DNA of 64,000 nucleotides. Source: Pectobacterium aquaticum (lineage in GTDB: Bacteria > Pseudomonadota > Gammaproteobacteria > Enterobacterales > Enterobacteriaceae). Under the pieces are notes generated by a model. It saw only the letters and a program-made list of their open reading frames with translations, was not told the DNA's origin and did no database searches. Within the stretch, counting starts at the first letter, position 1. Each line of letters opens with the position of its first letter. Where the stretch lies: the NCBI RefSeq assembly GCF_003382565.3, contig NZ_CP086253.1, positions 3,596,001-3,660,000 of the forward strand. Reading direction: 5' to 3'. Position numbers and translations under genes: made by a program. Positions 1 to 9,577 of this stretch are shown here, piece by piece.

Positions 1-1
1 T

Positions 2-160
2 CTGTTAAAAGTCGCCGTGGCCGATCTGCCAGGACTCAGCACCCTGATTAGCCAGATTCTGTCGCAGAACAAGAGCGTCGCGCACCTGAAAACCTCAGTG
101 GTATTGAACCGCCTCAAAGAGAACGGTTTGGTGATACCAGAACGGCTTGCGTTGCCCTGA
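2..160 (+). CDS. Lrp/AsnC-family regulator, C-terminal fragment (partial)
   Basis: An open frame enters from the left edge and ends at TGA 158-160, giving 52 residues. The run LLKVAVADLPGLSTLISQIL followed by a VAHLKTSVVLNRLKENG segment matches the C-terminal RAM (effector/oligomerisation) domain of Lrp/AsnC regulators, where 'V..L.TS.VL..VK' closes the beta-alpha-beta fold. The DNA-binding N-terminus lies outside the window, so target and ligand cannot be told. Moderately sure of the family. Confidence 0.6.
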   Translation: MLKVAVADLPGLSTLISQILSQNKSVAHLKTSVVLNRLKENGLVIPERLALP

Positions 161-409
161 ATTGGGGCAACTGCCTCTATTTGGTGCATAAAATGAATGC
201 CTCACGCAACGAAACCTATGTAAATGCACGATTCAGCCGAATAGATAATAAAAAACGCATGAATCACGCATTGTTTTCATTCATATAATTCAATACGTTG
301 CTCTTATCGCAGGCGAGATTACGCAGACACCAGCCGCTAAACAGCACTATCTGGTGCGATTCTTGCTTTGGTAAGCACCTGTTTTACGACCATCTGTTGA
401 GTGCTCACC

Positions 410-1024
410 ATGGATAACGTTATTCCCACACAAAAACTATCACACACGCTGCTGGAAGATATTCTGGCGATATTGATCGGCACGCTGATGGTATCGTTTG
501 GCGTTATCCTGCTGCGTCAGGCCGGTGCCCTCACCGGCGGCACCGCGGGCATCGCGTTCCTTACCCACTATCTGACCAACGTCTCCTTTGGCGTTGCGTT
601 TTTCCTGCTGAATCTGCCCTTCTATTATCTGGCTGTGCGCCGCATGGGGTGGGAATTCACGGTGAAAACGTTCTGCGCCGTCGGGCTGGTTTCGTTGTTT
701 TCCGACCTGCACCCGCTGTTCGTTCATTTCGATCAGCTCAACCCGTTTTACGCTACGCTGTTTGGCAATATCATCACCGGAATCGGCTTCGTAGTGCTGT
801 TCCGCCATAAGGCCAGCCTCGGCGGCATGAACATTCTGGCGCTGTATCTTCAGGACAAATACGGCCTGCGAGCGGGAAAACTCCAGATGGGCGTTGACGT
901 TGTGATTGTGCTGACTTCGCTGTTCGTGGTAAGCATACCCATGTTGATTGCTTCGATTCTGGGGGCAACCATTCTGAACCTGATTATCGCGATGAACCAT
1001 CGCCCCGGCCGTTACGCGGCCTGA
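410..1024 (+). CDS. YitT family integral membrane protein
   Basis: A 204-residue, strongly hydrophobic protein with about five to six predicted membrane segments. The segment GTLMVSFGVILLRQAGALTG and the following GTAGIAF match the YitT family (DUF161), inner-membrane proteins of uncertain function, possibly transporters. I chose the ATG at 410 rather than the in-frame GTG at 401. The usual cytoplasmic C-terminal DUF2179 domain of Gram-positive YitT proteins is absent, so this is the short proteobacterial form. It lies 64 nt upstream of tyrB on the same strand with no clear terminator, so co-transcription is possible. Family is fairly sure; function is unknown. Confidence 0.75.
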   Translation: MDNVIPTQKLSHTLLEDILAILIGTLMVSFGVILLRQAGALTGGTAGIAFLTHYLTNVSFGVAFFLLNLPFYYLAVRRMGWEFTVKTFCAVGLVSLFSDLHPLFVHFDQLNPFYATLFGNIITGIGFVVLFRHKASLGGMNILALYLQDKYGLRAGKLQMGVDVVIVLTSLFVVSIPMLIASILGATILNLIIAMNHRPGRYAA

Positions 1025-1088
1025 TTGTTCCCATCATCGTCGGGGTTGCGGTACCCATAAAAATTGACACATTCAGGAGAGCTACACT

Positions 1089-2282
1089 GTGTTTCAAAAC
1101 GTTGATACCTATGCCGGAGATCCTATTCTGTCTCTGATGGAAAAATTCAAACAGGATCCAAGAGCGGATAAGATCAATTTGAGTATCGGGCTCTACTACA
1201 ACGAGCAGAATATTATCCCGCAGTTGCGCTCCGTCAGTGCGGCCGAAAGCAGCCTGAAACAGCCGGCGCAGAGCGCAAGCTCTTACCTGCCGATGGAAGG
1301 GTTACAGCCTTACCGTACCGCGATCCAACACCTGCTGTTTGGTGAAAATCACGCAGCGCTGAAAGCCGATCGCATCGCCACCATCCAGACGCTGGGCGGT
1401 TCCGGTGCACTGAAAGTCGGTGCAGATTTCCTGAAACGCTACTTCCCGAACTCAGAAGTGTGGGTCAGCGATCCAACATGGGAAAACCATATTGCGATCT
1501 TCGAGGGGGCGGGCTTTAACGTTCACACCTATCCGTATTTCGATGGCGAAAGCCTGGGCGTGAAATTTGACGCCATGCTCGCCACGCTGCAAACGTTGCC
1601 AGCGCGCAGCATCGTGCTGCTGCATCCATGCTGCCACAACCCGACCGGTTCTGACCTCACCACCGAACAGTGGGATCGCGTCATTGAGCTCATCATCCAA
1701 CGTGAGCTGATTCCGTTTATGGACATCGCCTATCAGGGCTTTGGCCTCGGGATTGAGCAGGATGCCTATGCGATTCGCGCCGTTGCCAGCGCGGGCGTTC
1801 CGGCACTCATCGCCAACTCGTTCTCCAAGATTTTCTCACTGTATAGCGAGCGCGTCGGCGGCCTTTCCGTGGTGTGCGACGATGCCGACAGCGCACAGCG
1901 CGTGCTGGGTCAGTTAAAAGCGACCGTCCGCCGCAACTACTCTTCCCCACCGAATTTCGGCGCACAGGTCGTTTCTAAAGTCCTGAATGACGCGCAGTTG
2001 AACGCTGACTGGAAAGCGGAAGTCGAAGAGATGCGCACCCGTATTCTGAGCATGCGTCAGGAGCTGGTTTCAGCACTGAAAAACGCGCTGCCGAACCGTA
2101 ACTTCGATTACCTGCTCACCCAGCGCGGCATGTTCAGCTACACCGGTTTCAGCTCAGAACAGGTTGATCGTCTGCGTGAAGAATTCGGCGTGTACCTGAT
2201 CGCCAGCGGACGTATGTGTATGGCGGGGCTGAACCACAGCAACGTCCAGCGCGTCGCCGCTGCTTTCGCCGCGATCCAGTAA
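1089..2282 (+). CDS. tyrB: Aromatic-amino-acid aminotransferase TyrB
   Basis: A 397-residue fold-type I PLP aminotransferase, the length of Escherichia coli TyrB. The N-terminus MFQNVDTYAGDPILSLMEKF and the PLP-lysine region NSFSKIFSLYSERVGGL identify the AspC/TyrB group. The NPTG motif (HPCCHNPTGSDL) is present. TyrB makes the final transamination for tyrosine and phenylalanine, and can act on leucine and aspartate, in the cytoplasm. The start is GTG at 1089 with AGGAG at 1075-1079 well placed upstream. I saw no convincing TyrR box in the 64-nt upstream gap. High confidence. Confidence 0.93.
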   Translation: MFQNVDTYAGDPILSLMEKFKQDPRADKINLSIGLYYNEQNIIPQLRSVSAAESSLKQPAQSASSYLPMEGLQPYRTAIQHLLFGENHAALKADRIATIQTLGGSGALKVGADFLKRYFPNSEVWVSDPTWENHIAIFEGAGFNVHTYPYFDGESLGVKFDAMLATLQTLPARSIVLLHPCCHNPTGSDLTTEQWDRVIELIIQRELIPFMDIAYQGFGLGIEQDAYAIRAVASAGVPALIANSFSKIFSLYSERVGGLSVVCDDADSAQRVLGQLKATVRRNYSSPPNFGAQVVSKVLNDAQLNADWKAEVEEMRTRILSMRQELVSALKNALPNRNFDYLLTQRGMFSYTGFSSEQVDRLREEFGVYLIASGRMCMAGLNHSNVQRVAAAFAAIQ

Positions 2283-2450
2283 ATTGTAAATGACAACGCC
2301 ACTGGCTTAACCGACTCACATGAGTGAACTCGCTTAACCCGGTGGCCTGTGTTTTCGGTTAACTATCGCTGTCGTGCTATCTGTTCTCTACACTCAGACT
2401 GACGGCAACACATCGACAAATCCGCCATGCTTTATCCCAACGAATAAAAT

Positions 2451-2948
2451 ATGACCCAGTTACGCTACCTGAACGGCTATCCCCCAGCAATTATTGCCCA
2501 AGTACAAACGCTCCTTGATCAAGGCAAACTCGGCCCGTGGCTGGAAAAAAAATACCCTGATCGCCATCCGATCCAGAGTGACAAGTCGCTCTATCAGTTT
2601 GTCGCCGAACTGAAACAGCGCTATCTAAAAAATGCTCCAGCGATATCAAAGGTGCTTTACGACAATAAACAGAACCCGATCAAAGGGACGCTGGGAACCA
2701 ATACCTTTGTGGCACGCGTGCAAGGCGGAAAATTAAAGTCCAATAATGAAATCAGAATAGCGACGCTATTCCGTGACGGGCCCGAAGATTTCCTGCGGAT
2801 GATCGTGATACACGAACTCGCTCACCTCAAAGAAAAAGACCACAACAAGGCTTTCTATCAACTCTGCTGCCATATGGACCCTGATTATCACCAGTTGGAA
2901 TTTGATATGCGAATCTGGCTGAACTGGCGGGAAATAAACGAGTCATGA
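2451..2948 (+). CDS. DUF45/M48-type zinc metallohydrolase (YgjP-like)
   Basis: A 165-residue soluble protein with a zinc-binding HELAH motif (MIVIHELAHLKEKDHNKAFY) near residue 122. The later N/H-K-AFY pattern fits the DUF45/YgjP-like branch of the gluzincin metallopeptidase clan. Members are annotated as M48-family metallopeptidase or YgjP-like hydrolase, and the substrate is generally not known. It is a single gene. Its stop codon overlaps the end of the IS1-family remnant read from the other strand: the transposase stop is 2943-2945 and this gene's TGA is 2946-2948. That places the IS right up against, or into, its 3' end. Family is fairly sure; activity is unknown. Confidence 0.75.
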   Translation: MTQLRYLNGYPPAIIAQVQTLLDQGKLGPWLEKKYPDRHPIQSDKSLYQFVAELKQRYLKNAPAISKVLYDNKQNPIKGTLGTNTFVARVQGGKLKSNNEIRIATLFRDGPEDFLRMIVIHELAHLKEKDHNKAFYQLCCHMDPDYHQLEFDMRIWLNWREINES

Positions 2949-3279
2949 CGCAAATGCGTTGTAATGGTGTTTTTCAATATAAGTACCGATGACTTTTCAT
3001 GTATTTCAAATGAGCGTGAAAAGCAGGTTGTTTTCCTCGCCAGACGTTTAATATGAATTCGTAAATGAAGGTTATGCCGCTCAATTCTCTGCGTGAATAG
3101 CTTACCTGTCAGGTGTTTTTCTGACTCGGTTTCTCGTGCGTAACGCCCCCAATCATCGGTGGTGAAAAACCATATTGTTGACAGTAGTATCGGGGAAATC
3201 CTGCCTTTCCTATACCATACTTACGGACGGGTTCTGTTTGCTGGCAATGTCGGCAGGCAACGTTGATCGTGGCTGGCAT
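2943..3279 (-). pseudogene. Internally deleted IS1-family transposase remnant
   Basis: Read leftward from ATG 3279-3277, the sequence encodes the InsA-type zinc-finger start (MPATINVACRHCQQTEPVRK, then YGIGKAGFPRYYCQ). At about position 3165 it jumps in a different frame to the C-terminal end of the InsB transposase: FFTTDDWGRYARETE, then LTGKLFTQRIERHNLHLR and RLARKTTCFSRSFEIHEK. The last codons need one more frame correction to give VIGTYIEKHHYNAFAS and the stop at 2945-2943. The middle of the element, including most catalytic residues, is gone: about 0.34 kb remains of about 0.7-0.8 kb. I could not define terminal inverted repeats. It abuts the 3' end of the DUF45 gene and sits about 60 nt from the CRISPR-like repeats. 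Confidence 0.8.
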
Positions 3280-3338
3280 AAATGCGTGACCTCAAAAGAG
3301 AATACCTTATGAAAATAACGCTTTTAAGCCATTACCAC

Positions 3339-3429
3339 TTTCTAAGCTGCCTGTACGGCAGCTTAGAAATGCGCCAGATTCTGATACGCGAGGCACAGCG
3401 CGTTCACTGCCGTACAGGCAGCTCGCTTT
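3339..3429 (+). CRISPR. Degenerate type I-F CRISPR mini-locus, one 32-nt spacer
   Basis: The 28-nt I-F repeat known from Pectobacterium begins GTTCACTGCCGTAC and ends AGGCAGCTTAGAAA. Positions 3402-3423 match its first 22 nt exactly, then diverge (CGCTTT instead of TAGAAA). Positions 3339-3369 form a perfect 31-nt hairpin with arms TTTCTAAGCTGCC and GGCAGCTTAGAAA around a TGTAC loop. Its right end is the last part of the repeat; its left 23 nt are the reverse complement of the repeat's last 23 nt. Exactly 32 nt lie between (3370-3401), the standard I-F spacer length. No cas genes are in the window. I read it as a decayed array or orphan two-repeat locus in which one repeat was inverted or hybridised. 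The repeat match is seen; former function is inference. Confidence 0.7.
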
Positions 3430-3468
3430 TTATCGGGATACGTCACTGGCGCGACGCATTTCGTGGCG

Positions 3469-3888
3469 TTATTCCCCATTGAGCGTGACAACCAGCGAGC
3501 GGCTGCCGCCGTGGTTGCGGTGTTCGCACAGGTAGATACCCTGCCAGGTGCCGATGTTCAGGCGTCCGTTGGTGATGGGGATCGTCAGGCTGTTGCCGAG
3601 CAGGCTGCCTTTCAGGTGCGCGGGCATGTCGTCGCTACCTTCATAGGTATGGCGGTAATACGGTTCATCCTCCGGCACTAAGCGATTAAAAAAGCTCTCG
3701 AAATCCTGCCGCACCGTAGGGTCGGCATTCTCGTTAATCGTTAGCGCCGCCGAGGTGTGCTTGATGAATACCTGCATCAACCCGACTTTTATCTGGCGCA
3801 ATGCGACAACCTGCGCCAGTATTTCGTCGGTCACCAGATGGAAGCCTCTGGCTTTCGGCTTCAGGCGGATTTCATATTGCGTCCACAT
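3469..3888 (-). CDS. yjbQ: YjbQ/UPF0047 family protein
   Basis: 139 residues starting MWTQYEIRLKPKARGFHLVT, the usual length and sequence of E. coli YjbQ. The conserved block KVGLMQVFIKHTSAALTINE and the HRNHGGSR C-terminal motif carry the metal-binding and catalytic His residues of UPF0047. Members are small cytoplasmic trimers that show weak thiamine-phosphate synthase activity; their physiological role is unsettled. I chose the Met at 3888 over the upstream in-frame Met at 3915, which would overlap uvrA. It follows uvrA by 16 nt on the same strand, so it is probably read through from uvrA. Confidence 0.85.
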   Translation of the reverse strand: MWTQYEIRLKPKARGFHLVTDEILAQVVALRQIKVGLMQVFIKHTSAALTINENADPTVRQDFESFFNRLVPEDEPYYRHTYEGSDDMPAHLKGSLLGNSLTIPITNGRLNIGTWQGIYLCEHRNHGGSRSLVVTLNGE

Positions 3889-3904
3889 TGCCTTATTCCT
3901 GCTA

Positions 3905-6739
3905 TCAGGCTTCACGCGCCAGAATCGGTCGCAGGAAACGCGCAGTGTGAGACGCTTCGCACTCTGCCACCGTTTCCGGCGTGCCGGAGACCAGAATTTC
4001 TCCGCCGCCGCTGCCGCCTTCTGGCCCTAAATCGACAATCCAGTCTGCCGTTTTAATCACATCCAGATTGTGTTCAATCACCACGATGGTATTGCCCTGA
4101 TCGCGCAACTGATGCAGAACGGTAAGAAGCTGCTGAATATCGGCAAAGTGCAGGCCGGTTGTAGGTTCGTCGAGAATATACAGCGTCTGCCCGGTGCCGC
4201 GTTTCGACAGCTCGCGAGACAGTTTTACACGCTGCGCTTCCCCGCCGGACAGCGTGGTGGCTGACTGCCCAAGACGAATGTAGGACAGACCGACGTCAAT
4301 CAGCGTTTGCAGTTTCCGCGCCAGCGCCGGAATGGCATCAAAGAACTCTCGCGCCTCTTCGATGGTCATATCCAGCACTTCATGGATGCCTTTGCCTTTG
4401 TATTGAATCTCCAACGTTTCGCGGTTATAGCGCTTGCCTTTGCACTGGTCACACGGCACATAGACATCCGGCAGGAAGTGCATTTCGACCTTAATCACGC
4501 CGTCGCCCTGACAGGCTTCACAGCGCCCACCGCGCACGTTAAAACTGAAACGGCCAGGATTATAGCCACGGGTACGGGCTTCCGGCACGCCAGCAAACAG
4601 TTCACGAATCGGCGTGAAAATACCGGTGTAGGTTGCCGGATTGGAGCGCGGCGTACGGCCAATCGGGCTTTGATCGATATCGATCACCTTGTCGAAATGC
4701 TCCAGTCCCTGAATCTCGCGGTGCGCGGCAGGCTCTGCCAGCGTGGCACCGTTCAGTTGGCGCTGCGCCAGTGGGAACAAGGTATCGTTGATAAGGGTCG
4801 ATTTACCCGATCCTGATACCCCAGTGATGCAGGTAAACAGCCCAACCGGCAGCGTCAGCGTGACGTCTTTCAGGTTGTTACCCTTCGCGCCAATCAGCTT
4901 CAGCACTTTGGTCGGATCCGCAGGCACGCGCTGCTGCGGGATTTCAATCTTGCGTTTACCGCTGAGGAACTGCCCCGTCAGCGAATCTGGCACCGCCATG
5001 ATCTCTTCCATCGTGCCTTCTGCGACAATCTGCCCGCCGTGCACGCCCGCGCCGGGGCCGATATCAATCACATGGTCGGCGGCGCGAATTGCGTCTTCAT
5101 CATGCTCAACCACAATGACGGTATTGCCCAGATTGCGCAGGTGAATCAGGGTTTCCAGCAGGCGCTCGTTGTCACGCTGGTGCAAGCCGATAGATGGCTC
5201 ATCCAGCACGTACATCACGCCAACCAGGCCAGCACCGATCTGGCTTGCCAGACGAATGCGCTGCGCCTCGCCGCCGGACAGCGTTTCCGCCGAACGGGAG
5301 AGCGACAAATAGTTCAGCCCGACATTCACCAAAAATTTGAGTCGATCGCCAATCTCTTTCAGCACTTTCTCGGCGATTTGGGCGCGTTGCCCACTGAGCT
5401 TCATATTCTGGAAGAACGTCATCGCATGGCCGATGCTCATATCGGAAATCTGCGGCAGCGTCGTCTGCTCGACGAACACGTTACGCGCTTCTTCACGCAG
5501 GCGCGTTCCGCCGCAGCTGGCGCAGGAACGGTTGCTGATGAATTTTGCCAGCTCTTCGCGCACCGCCGTGGATTCCGTCTCTTTATAACGGCGCTCCATG
5601 TTGTGCAGCACGCCTTCAAACGGGTGACGACGCACGGAGGTGTCGCCGCGATCGTTGATATATTTGAATTCGACGTTCTCTTTACCGGAGCCGTAAAGAA
5701 TAACTTTCTGCACCGCAGCGCTCAGACTTTCAAACGGGGCATCGACGTCAAATTTGTAGTGCTCCGCCAATGAGCGCAGCATTTGAAAATAGTAGAAGTT
5801 GCGACGGTCCCAGCCGCGAATCGCGCCGCCAGCCAGCGACAGCTCGGCATTTTGCACCACGCGGGACGGATCGAAGAACTGCTGCACGCCCAGACCATCA
5901 CAGCTTGGGCAGGCACCCGCTGGGTTGTTGAACGAGAACATACGCGGTTCCAGCTCATGCATGCTGTAGCCACACACCGGACAGGCAAAGTTCGCCGAGA
6001 ACAACAGTTCAGGCTGGGTTGGGTCGTCCATATCGGCAACAACGATGCTACCACCGGACAGATCCAGCGCGGTTTCGAATGACTCCGCCAGCCGCTGTGC
6101 CAGATCGTCACGCACTTTAAAGCGATCGACGACGACTTCAATGGTGTGCTTTTTCTGTAATTCCAGCGTCGGCGGATCGGACAGATCGCACACTTCACCG
6201 TCGATACGGGCGCGGATATAGCCCTGCGACGCCAGATTTTCCAGCGTCTTACTGTGTTCGCCTTTGCGATCTTTCACAATCGGTGCCAGCAGCATCAGGC
6301 GTTTGCCTTCCGGCTGTGCCAGCACGTTGTCCACCATCTGGCTGACCGTTTGTGCATCCAGCGGCACATCGTGCTCCGGGCAACGCGGCTCACCCACGCG
6401 AGCAAACAGCAGGCGCAGATAATCATGAATTTCGGTAATCGTCCCGACCGTAGAACGCGGGTTGTGCGAGGTGGATTTCTGTTCGATAGAGATGGCGGGC
6501 GACAGCCCTTCGATATGATCGACGTCCGGTTTTTCCATCAGCGACAAAAACTGACGGGCATAGGCGGAGAGGGATTCCACATAGCGCCGCTGCCCTTCGG
6601 CATACAGCGTGTCAAACGCCAGCGATGACTTACCCGACCCCGACAAACCGGTGATTACGATCAGCTTGTCACGAGGGATTATCAGGTTGATATTCTTGAG
6701 ATTATGGGTACGAGCACCACGAACTTCGATCTTATCCAT
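3905..6739 (-). CDS. uvrA: Excinuclease ABC subunit A (UvrA)
   Basis: 944 residues (E. coli 940) starting MDKIEVRGARTHNLKNINL. It has two ABC ATPase modules with Walker A GLSGSGKSSLAFDT (about residues 31-44) and GVSGSGKSTLINDTL (about 640), and signature motifs SLSRSAETLSGGEAQRIRLA and TLSGGEAQRVKLSREL. CPVCGY...CPSC and CEAC...CDQC zinc modules are present. UvrA dimers recognise bulky DNA lesions and load UvrB in nucleotide-excision repair. The gene is divergent from ssb across a 250-bp gap holding a LexA-type operator, the arrangement in E. coli. No defects seen. Confidence 0.97.
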   Translation of the reverse strand: MDKIEVRGARTHNLKNINLIIPRDKLIVITGLSGSGKSSLAFDTLYAEGQRRYVESLSAYARQFLSLMEKPDVDHIEGLSPAISIEQKSTSHNPRSTVGTITEIHDYLRLLFARVGEPRCPEHDVPLDAQTVSQMVDNVLAQPEGKRLMLLAPIVKDRKGEHSKTLENLASQGYIRARIDGEVCDLSDPPTLELQKKHTIEVVVDRFKVRDDLAQRLAESFETALDLSGGSIVVADMDDPTQPELLFSANFACPVCGYSMHELEPRMFSFNNPAGACPSCDGLGVQQFFDPSRVVQNAELSLAGGAIRGWDRRNFYYFQMLRSLAEHYKFDVDAPFESLSAAVQKVILYGSGKENVEFKYINDRGDTSVRRHPFEGVLHNMERRYKETESTAVREELAKFISNRSCASCGGTRLREEARNVFVEQTTLPQISDMSIGHAMTFFQNMKLSGQRAQIAEKVLKEIGDRLKFLVNVGLNYLSLSRSAETLSGGEAQRIRLASQIGAGLVGVMYVLDEPSIGLHQRDNERLLETLIHLRNLGNTVIVVEHDEDAIRAADHVIDIGPGAGVHGGQIVAEGTMEEIMAVPDSLTGQFLSGKRKIEIPQQRVPADPTKVLKLIGAKGNNLKDVTLTLPVGLFTCITGVSGSGKSTLINDTLFPLAQRQLNGATLAEPAAHREIQGLEHFDKVIDIDQSPIGRTPRSNPATYTGIFTPIRELFAGVPEARTRGYNPGRFSFNVRGGRCEACQGDGVIKVEMHFLPDVYVPCDQCKGKRYNRETLEIQYKGKGIHEVLDMTIEEAREFFDAIPALARKLQTLIDVGLSYIRLGQSATTLSGGEAQRVKLSRELSKRGTGQTLYILDEPTTGLHFADIQQLLTVLHQLRDQGNTIVVIEHNLDVIKTADWIVDLGPEGGSGGGEILVSGTPETVAECEASHTARFLRPILAREA

Positions 6740-6826
6740 TCACACACTTCCCGGAATAAAAACGGTTTGTCATCGCCTCTCGAAGAGAGAGAACCGGTAC
6801 GAAACGAGCAATTATGGCACAAACAA

Positions 6827-6846
6827 GGCTGAATGGATATCCAGTA
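6827..6846. promoter_or_regulatory. LexA (SOS) box between uvrA and ssb
   Basis: GGCTGAATGGATATCCAGTA contains CTG-N10-CAG (6829-6844), the invariant core of the LexA operator. It lies between the divergent uvrA and ssb starts, as the known E. coli uvrA/ssb LexA box does. It should make uvrA, and partly ssb, DNA-damage inducible. Confidence 0.8.
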
Positions 6847-6989
6847 TTAAACCCGTTTACCTTGCAAACGCTGCAAATTTTACTTTCATTTCTGAAGCCA
6901 TTTCGCAGGTATGACAGAGAGTTTTCCACATGGTAAGATTGATCGTTTAGACTTAGAAAATAAATCTACCGATTCATCAGGAGACGAGC

Positions 6990-7547
6990 ATGGCCAGCAG
7001 AGGCGTTAATAAAGTGATTCTTGTCGGGAATCTGGGTCAAGACCCGGAAGTCCGCTATATGCCGAATGGTGGTGCAGTTGCCAACATCACGCTGGCTACG
7101 TCGGAAAGCTGGCGTGACAAGCAAACCGGTGAGCAGAAAGAGAAGACCGAATGGCACCGTGTCGTGCTGTTCGGCAAACTGGCAGAAGTCGCGGGCGAAT
7201 ACCTGCGCAAAGGCTCTCAGGTTTACATCGAAGGCGCACTGCAAACCCGTAAATGGGCCGATCAGGCTGGCGTAGAGCGCTACACCACCGAAGTCGTCGT
7301 TAACGTCGGCGGCACCATGCAGATGCTGGGTGGACGCCAGGGCGGCGGCGCACCAGCAGGCGGTAACGCAGGTGGCGGTCAGCAACAAGGCGGTTGGGGC
7401 CAACCTCAGCAGCCGCAGGGCGGCAACCAGTTCAGCGGCGGCGCGCAATCTCAACAGCGTCCAGCACAGAACCATTCCTCTACAAGCAATGCTCCAGCGC
7501 AAAGCAACGAACCGCCAATGGATTTCGACGACGACATTCCGTTTTAA
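6990..7547 (+). CDS. ssb: Single-stranded DNA-binding protein
   Basis: 185 residues (E. coli 178). The N-terminal OB fold runs from MASRGVNKVILVGNLGQDPE to about residue 112 (VVVNVGGTMQML). A Gly/Gln-rich disordered linker follows, then the acidic tip MDFDDDIPF that docks PriA, RecQ, ExoI and other partners. Cytoplasmic tetramer essential for replication and repair. An AGGAGA ribosome site precedes the ATG. A group II intron begins at the base immediately after the stop codon TAA (7545-7547), so the ssb message now continues into the intron and the likely native terminator is at 11449. Confidence 0.97.
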   Translation: MASRGVNKVILVGNLGQDPEVRYMPNGGAVANITLATSESWRDKQTGEQKEKTEWHRVVLFGKLAEVAGEYLRKGSQVYIEGALQTRKWADQAGVERYTTEVVVNVGGTMQMLGGRQGGGAPAGGNAGGGQQQGGWGQPQQPQGGNQFSGGAQSQQRPAQNHSSTSNAPAQSNEPPMDFDDDIPF

Positions 7548-9577
7548 GTGCGCCGTTTAGCTTTGTAAATCAATCGCTTACGGCAACTTCATGTCGCAAG
7601 TATAGGCTGTTGGAAAGCCTATTGCAAGCCTAACTTATCCTTGTCTAGTAATAGACTTGAACCTCGAAAGAGGGAGGGGAGTGCAGCATGTTAGGAAAAG
7701 GCTGGTGGCGGGGAAACTATCTACTTTGCGCCAGTCATTGCAAGTCCTATATGGTTAAACCTGATTGGTTGAATCATAGTCCATAGTGGGTTTCGGGATA
7801 TCTTTGACTCACGATAGTTAAGGAGTCATACCAATGTTTATGATGATTATGGTTAGAAGGTCATCATATCCGACAACATTGGCACCTGCTCGGTGAGAGT
7901 GGTAATTGGACGTAAGTGAAACCTAAGTAGGACGCCTCTTGACTACAGAGAAATGCGGGATCACCTAAGTTGGTTTGAATTTAACAACCAATATGGTGAC
8001 GGAGGCTCCGTAGTACCCAACGTAGCCCTGTAATGGGGTAGCAGTCGGTTTTAATCCGACCTGAAACTTGGATATAAGCAATGGGGTGACCCATGTGAAA
8101 ATTCAAATGTAAGGGGGAAGGGAGACAGTTAGACGCGATACTAATAGAAGCGAGGTTCGATAGTCAGTGCTATCAGACAGAACACTCAAAGCTCTAAGTG
8201 GTATTAGTAAAGCAAGTAAACAAGGTTGCAAGATCAAGAAACTACACAAAATCATGTGTAGTCATCAGGATCTCTGGATGCAGGCTTACGCCAACATCTA
8301 TCCCAATCGTGGAGCCATGACGAAAGGGATAGACGATAACACATTAGATGGAATGGGCATTGAAAGGATTAATCATCTAATCAACCTCATAAAATCTGGT
8401 AGTTATTTTCCTAAACCTTGCAGACGCACACACATACCCAAAGATGCTCGGAAGCCGAATGGTAAGAAAAGACCTCTTGGAATACCAAGTGGTGATGACA
8501 AGCTGATACAAGAGGTCATGAGAATGATCTTGGAAGAAATCTACGAACCAATCTTCAGTGACTGGAGTTATGGATTTCGACCTAGGCGGTCTTGCCACAC
8601 CGCTCTGACTGAAATTAGAGACAGTTGGAAAGGAACCAAGTGGGTATGTGACGTAGATATCAAGGGGTACTTCGACAACATTAACCATGACCTCCTGCTG
8701 AGATTTCTCAGTAAGAGAATTGATGATCGACCTTTTCTTGCGCTTCTTAGGAAGTTCTTAAAGGCTGGTTACATGGAAGAATGGCGTTATTTTGGCACCC
8801 ACACGGGAACCCCGCAAGGCGGGATAATTTCCCCGATACTAGCCAATGTTTTTCTCCATGAACTTGATGAGTTTATGAAAACTAAAATCAAAGAGTTCAG
8901 CAAAGGGGGACGAAGAAAACCCAACCCAGAGTACAAAAAGGCTCTACAAAATCGTACCAACCGCATTAAGTGGATAAAACAAGGTTTCGGAGCCTCTGGT
9001 TTCCCTGCTGATGAGCAGAAAATCGAAAGATGGAAGCAAGAGGTGAAGACGTTCGAAGAGCAAATGGCGAGTACGTCAAGCGTTCTTATGAATGACCCTG
9101 ACTTTAAACGCATGCGATACGTTCGGTATGCTGACGACTTCCTGATAGGGATCATTGGTTCAAAGCAGGAAGCAATGCAGGTAATGGCTGACATTACTGA
9201 ATTTGTTGAGTCAGAGTTAAAACTTGAAGTTTCGAAAGAGAAATCGAGTGTTGTAGATCCTAAACAAGGCTTTGTTTTTCTTGGATATGAAGTGATTTGT
9301 AGACGGGAAGACAAAAGGGTCAAATGTGTTGTGGGACATAGATCGGATGGCGGTAAGACATACGGTGTAAAACGTACTATATACTGAACACGTCCACCTT
9401 GGTGTACCGAGAGCCAGAATACACAAATTTTGTTCTCTTCGTGGCTATGGGAATTACGACATGGGGGATGGTGGTAGTCTCAGTAAACCAATCATGATGT
9501 ATCTGTCTGATTATGAAATTATTAGTCAGTACAATGCGGAAATGCGCGGTTTTGCAAACTACTACAACCTTGCACCA

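Noticed and set aside
440..1000. Long minus-strand open frame opposite the YitT gene
   Set aside because: Composition (His/Gln/Arg-rich) is typical of an antisense shadow of a membrane protein gene.
3339..3429. Active CRISPR array
   Set aside because: Only two degenerate repeats, one spacer, no leader and no cas genes in the window.
3282..3482. 66-codon plus-strand open frame over the CRISPR-like repeats
   Set aside because: Its sequence is just the repeat hairpin and spacer read through; no family similarity and no ribosome site.
9375..9387. Programmed frameshift in the maturase gene
   Set aside because: ACTATATAC lacks a clear slippery heptamer or downstream pseudoknot, and the gene is also IS-split; simple mutation is more likely.
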